From Flavobacterium sp. BFFFF2 (GTDB taxonomy: Bacteria > Bacteroidota > Bacteroidia > Flavobacteriales > Flavobacteriaceae), in NCBI GenBank assembly GCA_002256385.1, contig NKJD01000016.1, forward strand, positions 1-64,000: 64,000 bases of DNA, in the 5' to 3' direction. Shown here piece after piece: positions 52,030 through 60,419 of this stretch. How positions within the stretch are numbered: position 1 is the stretch's first letter; every line of letters begins with the position of its first letter. The notes below the pieces were generated by a model. The model did not search any database. It saw only the letters and a program-made list of their open reading frames with translations, and had not been told where the DNA came from. The position numbers and the translations under genes were made by a program.

Positions 52030-54759
52030 ATGGAAATCCAAGACATCAAACAGCGTTTGAGCTTATCGGTTGTTTTGAGTTATTACAACTTGAAGCCTGA
52101 TAAGAATTTGCGGCTGCAGTGCCCATTTCATAAGGATAACACCCCGAGTTTGCAGGTTTATTATAAAACGCATACGGCATATTGTTTTTCCTCGAACTGC
52201 AAAACCCATGGCAAGAGTTTGGATGTGATTGATTTTATTATGCACAAGGAAGATTGTACCAAGGCGCAGGCCATTGCCAAGGCCGTTGCGCTGCTAGGGG
52301 AAGAAAACCAAGCAGTAAGCGCGATAAGCGCAGTTACTGCCCCAAAGGCAGAAACACCCACACTGAGCCGCACGGCGGTGTTGCAAAACATGTTTACGTA
52401 TTTTAAGAATGCGGTGCATAATTCAAGGCCCGCCCAGGAGTATATCAAACAAAGGGGGCTGGATGCCACTAAAATAGAGGTTGGGTATAATACGGCCCAG
52501 TTCCACCATGGGGCAAGGAAAGAACAGACGCTCATCAATAATTGTGTTGCCGTTGGTTTACTAAGCCCTTGGGGCACGAGCAAAACAGGCGACCAGGCTT
52601 ATAAGCCTTTTGCCAAATACTGCATCTGCTTTGCTTTAAAAGACAGAGCCAACCACATTACAGGATTATATTTTAGAAGCACCGAAGACAACACGGATCA
52701 AAAACACTACTACCTAAAAGAAAGCACCGGACTTTATCCAAGCTATCCAAACCCAGAGACACAGAAACTAATCATTGCCGAAAGCATCATCGATGCGGCG
52801 AGTTTGTTGCAAATAGAATCCATCACAAAGCAGTACGGCTTACTAGCGGCCTATGGCACAAACAGGCTCAATGAGCAAATGAAACAGGCTATAGGCGAAT
52901 TAAAAGAGCTTAAAGAAATCATTTTTGCTTTTGATAACGACCAGCCGGGACACAAAGCAGTAGAGAAATACAGCCAAGAATTAAAACAACAATTACCGAA
53001 GCTTATTTTCAGTAAACTGGAGCTTCCCTGCAAGGATGTAAACGAAACCCTCCAAGCCCATGAGCCAGAGGTGTTTTTGCATTTACTGGAGCAGCGGACT
53101 TTTCTTTTTTCAAATGAAAACCCAGATGAAAAAAAAGAAATGCCTTTGTTGCCAATAGTTGAGCTGCCAAACGCGCAGGCTAACCCCAAAGAAGATCCAG
53201 TAGCCCCGAGCGGGTTTAATGCCCAAAACCCCAGCAAAATAACCTACGCCACCCCCAGTGTCAAATACACCATACTGGGGAGTTTACCCAAACAACTGGA
53301 CACGCTCAAGGTGATGCTTCAAATAGAAAACAAACAAGGCTTAAAAAGCAGAAACAAGGTTGATTTATACCAAGACAAGCAAGTATCGCGTTTGTGCAAA
53401 GAAGCCTCAGAGAAACTTCAACTAACAGCAGGGCTTATTGAACAGGAGCTTTACCAGCTCACCGAACTAGTAGAAGCCTTTAGAGAAACCCAATTGGCAG
53501 ACACCGCCGCGGGTTTACCCACCACTGAGAAACCCACCGCATATTTTTTCACGCCCAAAGAAACCAAGGAGCTGGAGGTGTTTTTGAAAAAACCCAAGGT
53601 GATTGACAGACTGTGTGAGCTATTGGGCAAAACGGGCATTGTTGGGGAAGAGCGCAACCGAATCTTTTTACTGCTGATAGCCATTAGCTATAAAATGAAA
53701 GACCCCTTGCATAGCCTGATACAAGGCAGCTCAGGGAGTGGCAAAACCAAAATAGTACGGCAGGTCAGCGATTGCATCCCCCAGGAGTGTGTTACCCGAT
53801 TTACCAGAATCAGCGACAAGGCTTTGTACAACTACCCGAAGAACTATTTTACCAACCGGCTTTTGATTATTGAGGATGTCGATGGGCTGAGCGAGGAGGC
53901 CGAAATGGCCTTTAGGGAGTTGCAGAGCTCGGGAGAGCTGCGAAGTAGCGTGAGTATTAAACTAGAGAACGGCAGCATTACGGCGGGTGAAAAAGTGGTC
54001 AGTGGCCCCATAGCCAGTATGAGCTGCACGACCAAGGGCGAGGTGTATGAGGACAATATGAGCCGCGTCTTTTTGATTGCCGTGGATGAGAGCACCCAAC
54101 AAACCAAACGGATTATTGAATACCAAAACGCCAAAGCCTCGGGGATGATAAACGCCAAACAGGAGCAGCAGGCCAAGACCTTTATCCAGAACCTGATCCG
54201 AATGATAGCCCCCAAGGAGGTGATTAATCCGTATGCTCAAAAGATACAACTTCCCGAAAAGGCTCATAAAATACGGCGGTTGAATGACCTTTTTCAGAAC
54301 TTTATTAAAATGGTAACCCTTGTTAATCAATACCAACGCAAGAAAACCGAACACGGAGCACTCATTGCAGAGATACAAGATCTGGAAACGGCCATTGAGA
54401 TTATGTTTGAGAGCATAGTGCTTAAGGTGGATGAGCTGGATGGGAGTTTAAGACAGTTTTACGAGCAGTTAAAAGGCTTTATTGAGAACAAAGGCAAACA
54501 ACATGAGTTTAACCGTTTTGAGGTAAGAGAAGCCACGGGACTGGGCAAAACACAGCAGCATCATTACTTAACAAGACTAACGGAGCTGGAGTATATACAA
54601 CAAAGCGGTTTTGCCAACAGAGGCTTTAGATACAAAATAGTGCATTGGGACAACCACAAAACCCTAAGAGATCAGATCAAAAACAACCTGAATCAGCAGA
54701 TAGAAAAGCTAAAGAGCGAACACCAACCGAACGCCAACCGAACACCAGAGAAGGACTAA
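52030..54759 (+). CDS. Primase-helicase-like protein (CHC2, Toprim, P-loop)
   Basis: This is a 909-residue protein. Residues 31-57 carry a DnaG-type zinc finger (CPFHKDNTPSLQVYY, ending CFSSNC), residues 230-320 a Toprim domain (LIIAESIIDAASLLQ; EIIFAFDNDQPGHKAVEKY), and about residue 566 a Walker A (LIQGSSGSGKTKIV) with a Walker B (LLIIEDVDGLSEEAE) near 615. This combination fits a self-priming replication protein of a plasmid- or phage-like element. It is the largest gene between the RHS cassettes and points to autonomous or rolling DNA synthesis by the element. Confidence 0.82.
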   Translation: MEIQDIKQRLSLSVVLSYYNLKPDKNLRLQCPFHKDNTPSLQVYYKTHTAYCFSSNCKTHGKSLDVIDFIMHKEDCTKAQAIAKAVALLGEENQAVSAISAVTAPKAETPTLSRTAVLQNMFTYFKNAVHNSRPAQEYIKQRGLDATKIEVGYNTAQFHHGARKEQTLINNCVAVGLLSPWGTSKTGDQAYKPFAKYCICFALKDRANHITGLYFRSTEDNTDQKHYYLKESTGLYPSYPNPETQKLIIAESIIDAASLLQIESITKQYGLLAAYGTNRLNEQMKQAIGELKELKEIIFAFDNDQPGHKAVEKYSQELKQQLPKLIFSKLELPCKDVNETLQAHEPEVFLHLLEQRTFLFSNENPDEKKEMPLLPIVELPNAQANPKEDPVAPSGFNAQNPSKITYATPSVKYTILGSLPKQLDTLKVMLQIENKQGLKSRNKVDLYQDKQVSRLCKEASEKLQLTAGLIEQELYQLTELVEAFRETQLADTAAGLPTTEKPTAYFFTPKETKELEVFLKKPKVIDRLCELLGKTGIVGEERNRIFLLLIAISYKMKDPLHSLIQGSSGSGKTKIVRQVSDCIPQECVTRFTRISDKALYNYPKNYFTNRLLIIEDVDGLSEEAEMAFRELQSSGELRSSVSIKLENGSITAGEKVVSGPIASMSCTTKGEVYEDNMSRVFLIAVDESTQQTKRIIEYQNAKASGMINAKQEQQAKTFIQNLIRMIAPKEVINPYAQKIQLPEKAHKIRRLNDLFQNFIKMVTLVNQYQRKKTEHGALIAEIQDLETAIEIMFESIVLKVDELDGSLRQFYEQLKGFIENKGKQHEFNRFEVREATGLGKTQQHHYLTRLTELEYIQQSGFANRGFRYKIVHWDNHKTLRDQIKNNLNQQIEKLKSEHQPNANRTPEKD

Positions 54760-54876
54760 ACCCCTTGATAATAAGCCAAAAAGCAGTAAAAACAGCGCTG
54801 GTGTTCGGTGTTCTTAAAAGTTGTGCAAGGGCATTAAAAAAAAAGGATCGTAAGGGTAAAAACAATCGTAGGTGTA

Positions 54877-54912
54877 AAACCACGCAAACCACACAAACCA
54901 CACAAACCACAC
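54877..54912 (+). repeat. Four 9-bp iteron-like direct repeats
   Basis: AAACCACGC then three copies of AAACCACAC lie head to tail, ending 15 bases before the first recombinase start. Short direct repeats next to a primase and recombinase could be a binding array. Confidence 0.8.
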
Positions 54913-54927
54913 AAACTAGGGAAATCA

Positions 54928-55806
54928 ATGGAAACAATGGAGTCAATAGCCGCAAGCTTTAGCCAATATATCCAGCAAATTGGTTATAGTAAAACCAGCC
55001 AGTATCAGATTTGTAGCTCTGTTAAAGAGTTTTTGGCCTTTGTTAGTAAAGCTAACAGCCAAGAGCAAAGCCCAAGGATCAACAACATTACCCAACAAGA
55101 CATCCTTAATTTTTACCAGTACCTGCAAACACGCCCACTTAAACGCCGAGCGGGTGTACTGAGCCAAACCATGATTCAGCATTATCTCTATGGCTTGAAG
55201 ACCTTTTTTAGTTGGTTAGAACAAACCCAGCACCTTAGATACAACCCAATGAGCAACCTCAAATTTAAACGCCCCGAAAACACCCCACGAGAACCGCTGA
55301 GCCAACAGCAAATAAAAAAGCTTTTTAAAACAGCCACCACAGCCAAGCAAAGGGCCATCCTGCATTTGTTCTACAGCTGTGGACTCAGAAGAACAGAGGC
55401 CGAGAACCTCAATACATCGGACATTCATTTTGGTGAAAACCTCTTGTATGTGCGCCAGGGCAAAGGCGCAAAACGCAGAGTAATCCCCATCAATGAGAGG
55501 GTGAAAAAAGATCTGGAGCACTATTACAATACGGAGAGAACCAAGACAAACCATCAGGCTTTTATGCTCAATAGAACCAATGAGAGAATGAGCGGCCAGA
55601 GCTACAACAAGGCATTAAAAGAGCTGACAAGAGCAAGTAAAATAGACAAACCAACCACGCTGCACCACCTTCGCCACTCGATTGCGACCCATCTTTTAGA
55701 AAACGGCTTATCTATTGAGTTTGTGCGTGATTTTTTGGGTCATAGTCATTTAGAGGCGACACAGATTTATGCCAAAGTAAGGGCCAAACAACTAAAGCAT
55801 TTATAA
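54928..55806 (+). CDS. Tyrosine recombinase, catalytically complete
   Basis: This 292-residue XerC/D-like protein has an N-terminal SAM-like core-binding domain (FSQYIQQIGYSKTSQYQICS) and a catalytic domain with SCGLRRTEAENL (Arg I), HHLRHSIATHLL (His-xx-Arg), LGHSHLEATQIY (His and nucleophile Tyr). It cuts and rejoins DNA at a specific site. Its stop overlaps the next recombinase start (TAATG). Confidence 0.9.
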   Translation: METMESIAASFSQYIQQIGYSKTSQYQICSSVKEFLAFVSKANSQEQSPRINNITQQDILNFYQYLQTRPLKRRAGVLSQTMIQHYLYGLKTFFSWLEQTQHLRYNPMSNLKFKRPENTPREPLSQQQIKKLFKTATTAKQRAILHLFYSCGLRRTEAENLNTSDIHFGENLLYVRQGKGAKRRVIPINERVKKDLEHYYNTERTKTNHQAFMLNRTNERMSGQSYNKALKELTRASKIDKPTTLHHLRHSIATHLLENGLSIEFVRDFLGHSHLEATQIYAKVRAKQLKHL

Positions 55807-56672
55807 TGGAAACCCTCGCTGCTTATTTACTGAGGCACTACACCAAAAAGACGGCCATTGCTTACCAAAGAGAGATTGAGATTTACATCAATAACAACCC
55901 CAAAAGCAAAAGGTATACGTATGCTGAAATTGTAGATTACATTGGGTTGTTAAGAACCAAATACACCAATGCCAAAACCATCAAACGGATATTGGCCAGC
56001 ATTAAAGCCTATTACAGCTATTTATGTTTTATAGAGCTAAGAAAAGACAATCCTTCCAAATCGATTAAATTAAGAGACAAACAAACTAGGGATATCCAGC
56101 TTCAGGACTTGTTTACTACGGAGGAACTCGAAACACTTTTAACGGCCAAACAAGAGCGGTACACCAACCTTGATTACAGAAACAAGGTGCTGATGAGTTT
56201 GCTTATTTACCAAGGCTTAAAACCCAATGAAATAGCCGCTTTGCAGTGTGATGAGTTGAACCTGGAACAAGCCACGATTTACATTAAATCAAGTGCCAAG
56301 AGCAACAGCCGCACCTTGGCCCTGAGAGCCAATCAGATTTTACTTTTTAAGAAATACACAGAAGAAATAAGACCCAAGCTAATACAGGACAACCAAACAA
56401 AAGCCTTTGTTATTGGGCAGCGCAAACAACCAATGAGCGCCGAGGATATTACCAAACACATCACACGAAACTACGATATCTACCCCCCGAGAAAGGTCAA
56501 CGCCTTAACCATCCGCCAGAGTGTGATTACCAATCTACTAAAGCAGCACCACGATCTAAGAATCGTTCAAAGCTTTGCTGGACACAAATACCCATCGACC
56601 ACCGAACGCTACAAACAAACCCAGGTTGAAGCCCTGCAAGAAGCCCTGGGGCTGTATCACCCGATTCGATAA
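55806..56672 (+). CDS. Second tyrosine recombinase with altered catalytic residues
   Basis: This 288-residue protein has a recombinase fold: core-binding domain (YLLRHYTKKTAIAYQREIEI) and catalytic domain. Key residues differ: the Arg I position is Lys (YQGLKPNEIAAL) and the HxxR box reads LTIRQSV, so its His appears lost. The later AGHKYPSTTERY with Tyr is kept. It is translationally coupled to the complete recombinase and may act as a partner subunit with reduced or conditional catalysis. Confidence 0.85.
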   Translation: METLAAYLLRHYTKKTAIAYQREIEIYINNNPKSKRYTYAEIVDYIGLLRTKYTNAKTIKRILASIKAYYSYLCFIELRKDNPSKSIKLRDKQTRDIQLQDLFTTEELETLLTAKQERYTNLDYRNKVLMSLLIYQGLKPNEIAALQCDELNLEQATIYIKSSAKSNSRTLALRANQILLFKKYTEEIRPKLIQDNQTKAFVIGQRKQPMSAEDITKHITRNYDIYPPRKVNALTIRQSVITNLLKQHHDLRIVQSFAGHKYPSTTERYKQTQVEALQEALGLYHPIR

Positions 56673-56693
56673 GAAACACCCCCTGATAAAGAA

Positions 56694-56830
56694 GCACTTC
56701 GCACAATGTGGTTTTGCGCAAACCAGTCTAAGCCGCCCAAGGTAAATCAGTCGAAAAGGCAAACCAGGTGCATTGGAGCGCTTAATCAGAGCTGGTCTGC
56801 GCAAAGCCACCGACACATTGTGCGAAATGC
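56694..56830. repeat. Long imperfect palindrome, attC-like
   Basis: GCACTTCGCACAATGTG then TTTGCGCAAACCAG (56694-56726) pairs with CTGGTCTGCGCAAA then CACATTGTGCGAAATGC (56792-56830). Small bulges interrupt the stem and about 65 bases form the loop. It starts 22 bases after the second recombinase stop. Confidence 0.8.
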
Positions 56831-56894
56831 GTGACTGCTTCACAAACAACCCTTTTAAAGAAAAGAACCAATCAAAAAAAAGGAAGTTTATTCA

Positions 56895-56915
56895 TTGAGG
56901 GTCTTCCACCCTCAA
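56895..56915. repeat. Perfect small hairpin
   Basis: TTGAGGGT pairs with ACCCTCAA around CTTCC. It may act as a terminator of the recombinase genes or a recognition hairpin. Confidence 0.65.
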
Positions 56916-56938
56916 ACTCCCGGATACGCCCTTTTTAC

Positions 56939-56976
56939 AAAGCAAATCCCCCTGTCGCTCCCGGGCTATTTGCTTT
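56939..56976. repeat. Stem-loop with 9-bp arms
   Basis: AAAGCAAAT (56939-56947) pairs exactly with ATTTGCTTT (56968-56976) around a G/C-rich 20-base loop. Confidence 0.65.
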
Positions 56977-57087
56977 ATAAAAACGGCGTCGAAAACAAAA
57001 TGGATCGAGCGCAAACACACAAAAAAACGAAAACAACGAAAAGGGCTGCTGCTGATGTGTTTTGAATAGATTAAGGTCTTGGGTATT

Positions 57088-57154
57088 GCGCATAAGGTGC
57101 CGCTGGCTTGGCGTTTGTGCCCTTGTGGTATAACGCCAAACCAAACTTATGCGC
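57088..57154. repeat. Two-tier palindrome, candidate recombination site
   Basis: GCGCATAAG (57088-57096) pairs with CTTATGCGC (57146-57154). Inside it GGCTTGGCGTT (57105-57115) pairs with AACGCCAAACC (57132-57142, one mismatch). An 8- versus 3-base internal loop separates the stems. Two stems with an asymmetric bulge is the general shape of folded recombinase sites. Confidence 0.75.
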
Positions 57155-57239
57155 AGTGCCCCACACAGCTTTGGTAAAACACAGCAGCAGCAGCCCTTTA
57201 CCTCTTTTTTTTTCAATTGAAAGAAATAACAATGGTTGT

Positions 57240-57342
57240 GTTTTTTTACTATTTTTGAAAGGTTCAAAAGAAAGAAAAAGTTCATTGAAAGAAGTGGTTT
57301 GCTGTTGTTTTGAAAATGGCTGAAAATACTTGTGCAGGGGAT
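57240..57342 (+). repeat. 5' boundary box of cassette 2
   Basis: Nearly identical to 49637-49742, with small changes; GAATAT before the RHS frame has become GATTAG, placing a stop directly before the tip (57343-57345). Confidence 0.88.
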
Positions 57343-57345
57343 TAG

Positions 57346-58176
57346 AGGTATGGGTTTAATGGGCATGAGAATGATGACGAGGTTAAAGGAACAGGAAATC
57401 ATTTAAGCTTTGGAGATTATGGACTTGATACAAGGATAGGTAGAAGATGGAACGTTGAACCATATATTAAAAAGTATCCAAGCAATTCTTCTTATTTGGT
57501 TTTTGGCAACAATCCAATACTTTATGCTGACCCTGATGGTAAAGATATTATTGTTTTACGAAATTCTGATGGTGCACACGGCACAGGGCACGGAGCAATT
57601 TTAGTTGGAGATAATAAAAACGGATGGACATATATTTCAAAAGATGGCTATACTGGAAGTGCATTGGGTTCTAAACCAAAATTTATTGTTCAAAAATTTG
57701 ATAATATTGAACAGTTTCGTCATAGTGTTCATAATTTTGAAACTAATGAAACCCATTCTACTGCTGATGGAAAAGAGGCAAAAGGTTTGACATTCAAACT
57801 TGATAAAGATGGAAATAAAATTCAGCGATATGACCAAGCATTATATATTCCAACAACTCAGGCAAATGGAACTTCTACCGATACAAAAACAATACAAAAT
57901 GCAACTAATTCGGCAAAATCTGATTATTGTTTGATGAATGGGGATTGTTCAGATGTAGTAGCTGATGGGCTTTCAGGTTCAAAGGACTATAATGGAATAC
58001 CAATTAAAAACGGCAATACAATTCCAACAGGTCAAGCTCTTATAGATTCATGGAATAAAGCACCTAACACTAAATTCAATAGAATAGCAGACAGAAATAA
58101 AAGCGATATTAATTATGATGCAGGGGTAAAGCCAGATGATAAAACACTGAAAAAGGGAGAAACAGGCACAAAATAA
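57346..58176 (+). CDS. Orphan RHS C-terminal tip, permuted NlpC/P60-like toxin candidate
   Basis: After a TAG the frame reads RYGFNGHENDDEVKGTGNHL, LDTRIGRRWNVEP and NNPILYADPDGKD, i.e. the RHS core end, with no start codon; an in-frame TTG at 57496 is unlikely. The tip has TGHGAILVGDNKNGWTYIS (His) followed much later by CLMNGDCSDVVADGLSGS (Cys). His before Cys fits a permuted papain-like (YiiX/LRAT-type) fold. A cell-wall amidase or peptidase function is plausible. A membrane protein gene follows after 7 bases. Confidence 0.65.
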   Translation, partial: RYGFNGHENDDEVKGTGNHLSFGDYGLDTRIGRRWNVEPYIKKYPSNSSYLVFGNNPILYADPDGKDIIVLRNSDGAHGTGHGAILVGDNKNGWTYISKDGYTGSALGSKPKFIVQKFDNIEQFRHSVHNFETNETHSTADGKEAKGLTFKLDKDGNKIQRYDQALYIPTTQANGTSTDTKTIQNATNSAKSDYCLMNGDCSDVVADGLSGSKDYNGIPIKNGNTIPTGQALIDSWNKAPNTKFNRIADRNKSDINYDAGVKPDDKTLKKGETGTK

Positions 58177-58183
58177 ATTCCTT

Positions 58184-58615
58184 ATGAAAGCAATAATTTT
58201 AAACTTACTTTTTGTAATTGTCTGGACAATTGTTGGGCATTATTGCGGAGTATTTTCATTATTCTTCAGTTCTTTAGTTTACCCAACATTATTTATTTTT
58301 TCTGCACAATATTTAGAACAGAATTTTAGTAGATTATTTTTTATTCCTTTTTGCTTTTTTGTCTTGCTAATCAGTGATTATTTATTTAGGATTTTTGGCG
58401 GTGGTATTCACGATGATGCTGGAAAGGGATTGTGTGAAATAAATTTTTATTTAACAATGTCAACTTCAATTTTAGCTATGTTTTTTGTTGCTTTTAAATT
58501 ATCAATAAATAATGGCATTGTAAATAAACAGCAGTGGTTTTATAATAATTTACTTGTAGTATTTTCTGCAATTGAAACATATGTAGTATTCATGAAGTAT
58601 ATTGTGAAAATATAA
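58184..58615 (+). CDS. Membrane immunity-type protein of cassette 2
   Basis: This 143-residue protein has four hydrophobic segments (about residues 5-20, 25-40, 50-68 and 92-108) and a short polar loop FGGGIHDDAGKGLCEI. It lies directly after the toxin-like tip; a multi-pass membrane immunity protein fits a toxin acting at or outside the inner membrane. No family is recognised. Confidence 0.6.
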   Translation: MKAIILNLLFVIVWTIVGHYCGVFSLFFSSLVYPTLFIFSAQYLEQNFSRLFFIPFCFFVLLISDYLFRIFGGGIHDDAGKGLCEINFYLTMSTSILAMFFVAFKLSINNGIVNKQQWFYNNLLVVFSAIETYVVFMKYIVKI

Positions 58616-58693
58616 TTCTTTTTTTACTAGTAACGGGCAATAGGTAATGTCTCAAAGTTACTGATGTCCTATTTTCGCAAACTCAACCAATAA

Positions 58694-58725
58694 AAAAAAA
58701 CCAACTGTAACGAGTTGGTTTTTTT
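58694..58725 (+). terminator. Terminator in the 3' boundary box of cassette 2
   Basis: The same AACCAACT/AGTTGGTT hairpin as at 51469, with A and T runs, inside the second copy of the 3' box. Confidence 0.88.
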
Positions 58726-58753
58726 GTGGGGTGAAAGAAATGAACGGGGGTAA

Positions 58754-58897
58754 TTATATAGCTTTCAACTTCACGTTGTTAATCATTGCATCTAGGACAT
58801 AAAGGATGCAAGCTTTGTCTTGTTCGGGGAACTTGGCAATGTCATTCAGTCGTTTGAGCATAGATGGGTCTTTCAGGAGTTCTCTGTCTTCTGTTTC
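58754..58897 (-). pseudogene. Truncated copy of the XRE repressor gene
   Basis: These bases match the 3' part of the XRE gene at 51532-51680 almost exactly and encode ETEDRELLKDP to the end of the protein. At about 58897 identity stops (after CTGTTTCT) and sequence like 57185 onward begins. The DNA-binding half is gone. Confidence 0.9.
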
Positions 58898-58959
58898 TCG
58901 GCACAAAAGCAGCCCTTTAACTCTTTTTTTCAATTGAAAGAAATAACAATGGTTGTGTT

Positions 58960-59062
58960 TTTTTATTATTTTTGAAAGGTTCAAAAGAAAGAAAAAGTTC
59001 ATTGAAAGAAGTGGTTTGCTGTTGTTTGGTAGAATGCTGAAAATACTTGTGCAGGGGAATAT
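58960..59062 (+). repeat. 5' boundary box of cassette 3
   Basis: Nearly identical to 49640-49742, including the TAG-AATGCTG stop and TACTTGTGCAGGGGAATAT. Confidence 0.9.
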
Positions 59063-59923
59063 AGGTATGGGTTTAATGGGAAGGAAAAGGATGATGAAGT
59101 GAAAGGCGAAGGGGATAGCCTTGACTTTGGGGAAAGAGATTACGATCCTCGAATAGGCAGATTTTGGAGTATTGATCGCCTTCAATCCAAATATCCATGG
59201 ATGAGTCCCTATTCTTTTGTTGCAAATAATCCAATTATGAATAGGGAAATAGACGGAAGAGATTGGACTATTACTACAGTCAAAGATGACAAAGGAAATA
59301 CCACAATAAAAATGACTTTAGATGTGGCTGTTGTCAACACCAGCAGGAATAAGACGTTGGATATGCATTGTCTAGCAGATGCAGTAAAAAACCAAGTTCA
59401 AACATCTTACAGCATGACTTACAAAAATGATGATGGTACTACTACTACAGTTGAGGCAACCGTTAATGCTAGGGTATTAAATGATATAAACGAGCTTGCA
59501 GATAATGAGCATTTAGTACAGGTTGTAAATCCAGGCCAGCATGGTGTGGGAAGAGGATATGGTATTGCTCCATTAAATGGAAAGCGAGTATACTTAAATG
59601 AAAAGTATGTTGATGGTATAATTAATGGAGATGATGACAACACAGTTCCTCATGAATTAGGACATACAGCAGGATTAAAACATGCAGATATGCCACAACA
59701 TATGGAGTTCAATGATGCTATGAACGGACAATCCTTTACTCCATGTACTCCATGTGTTGAAAACAACGTAAATAATGCGATGTACACAGCGAAAAATCCA
59801 AGATTGGGTGGTGGTACATATTTAGACGATAAGAAATCTGTAGAAATAAATCCAAGTCAGATAAAAGTTATGGTGAAAAATTATGATGAAGGTAAGCTTA
59901 ATAAAGAAACTAAAGGACAGTAA
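59063..59923 (+). CDS. Orphan RHS C-terminal tip, zincin metallopeptidase toxin candidate
   Basis: The frame is open from 59033, after a TAG. RHS core-end sequence comes first: RYGFNGKEKDDEVKGEGDSL, DPRIGRFWSIDRL and ANNPIMNREIDGRD. The tip carries the full zincin motif VPHELGHTAGLKHAD (HExxHxxGxxH), as in metzincin-like toxins, followed by a CTPCTPCVENNVNNAMY segment. No start codon is credible except a GTG at 59099. It is probably a protease acting in the target periplasm. The immunity gene starts 1 base after its stop. Confidence 0.75.
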   Translation, partial: RYGFNGKEKDDEVKGEGDSLDFGERDYDPRIGRFWSIDRLQSKYPWMSPYSFVANNPIMNREIDGRDWTITTVKDDKGNTTIKMTLDVAVVNTSRNKTLDMHCLADAVKNQVQTSYSMTYKNDDGTTTTVEATVNARVLNDINELADNEHLVQVVNPGQHGVGRGYGIAPLNGKRVYLNEKYVDGIINGDDDNTVPHELGHTAGLKHADMPQHMEFNDAMNGQSFTPCTPCVENNVNNAMYTAKNPRLGGGTYLDDKKSVEINPSQIKVMVKNYDEGKLNKETKGQ

Positions 59924-59924
59924 A

Positions 59925-60323
59925 ATGAAACAAATAGTTTTTTTTGTATTAACACTTATGTTAAATAGCTGTTCGTCTGTAGCTCAAACGCAGATTGAGA
60001 AAGAGAGAAGTATTAGACAATATTGGGATCATCTTTTGGAATCGATGTGTGAGGGAAATGTAAAGAACGTACAAAAAATGATAACTTTATCAGGGCTTGA
60101 GTCTATTGTAAGAAAGGCTCCTTTCTCTGAATATGAGAGTATTTTTAAAGAATTTTGTTTAATCTACAAAAATGAGCCAACAGCTATTATTTTTAATAAT
60201 ATTTCAGAGGTTCAGTTAAGTATTGGTAAAGAGGATATAGAGCAAGGATTATATAGTTCGGGAGTCGTTCTAAAATATATCGATAAAGAATGGAAGCTTT
60301 GTAAATACTATCCCTCTAAATAA
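59925..60323 (+). CDS. Lipoprotein immunity-type protein of cassette 3
   Basis: The start at 59925 gives a lipoprotein signal (MKQIVFFVLTLMLNSC, Cys16); upstream in-frame codons overlap the toxin frame. The 132-residue protein is mostly helical with a beta-type end (SSGVVLKYIDKEWKLCKYY), reminiscent of NTF2/SnoaL-like small proteins, but this is not certain. The immunity role is inferred from the one-base spacing to the zincin tip. Confidence 0.62.
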   Translation: MKQIVFFVLTLMLNSCSSVAQTQIEKERSIRQYWDHLLESMCEGNVKNVQKMITLSGLESIVRKAPFSEYESIFKEFCLIYKNEPTAIIFNNISEVQLSIGKEDIEQGLYSSGVVLKYIDKEWKLCKYYPSK

Positions 60324-60387
60324 CGGTAGGTATTGTGTGGTAATGTATCAAAGTTAGTGATGCCCTATTTTTACCAACCCAACCAAT

Positions 60388-60419
60388 AAAAAAACCAACT
60401 GTAACAAGTTGGTTTTTTT
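60388..60419 (+). terminator. Terminator in the 3' boundary box of cassette 3
   Basis: AACCAACT pairs with AGTTGGTT around GTAACA, with flanking A and T runs; the third copy. Confidence 0.88.

Larger units (their letters stand above)
56673..57345. other. Palindrome-rich non-coding region after the recombinases
   Basis: No gene is seen in 670 bases. It holds four stem-loop structures listed separately and then the 5' boundary box of cassette 2. G/C content is higher than in the cassettes. It is the best place for the element's recombination or replication sites. Confidence 0.65.

Noticed and set aside
54645..54962. Open frame of 105 codons over the primase end and the iteron array
   Set aside because: It is out of frame with the primase for its first third, reads the 9-bp repeats as TTQTTQTTQ, and overlaps the recombinase start; it looks like a shadow frame.
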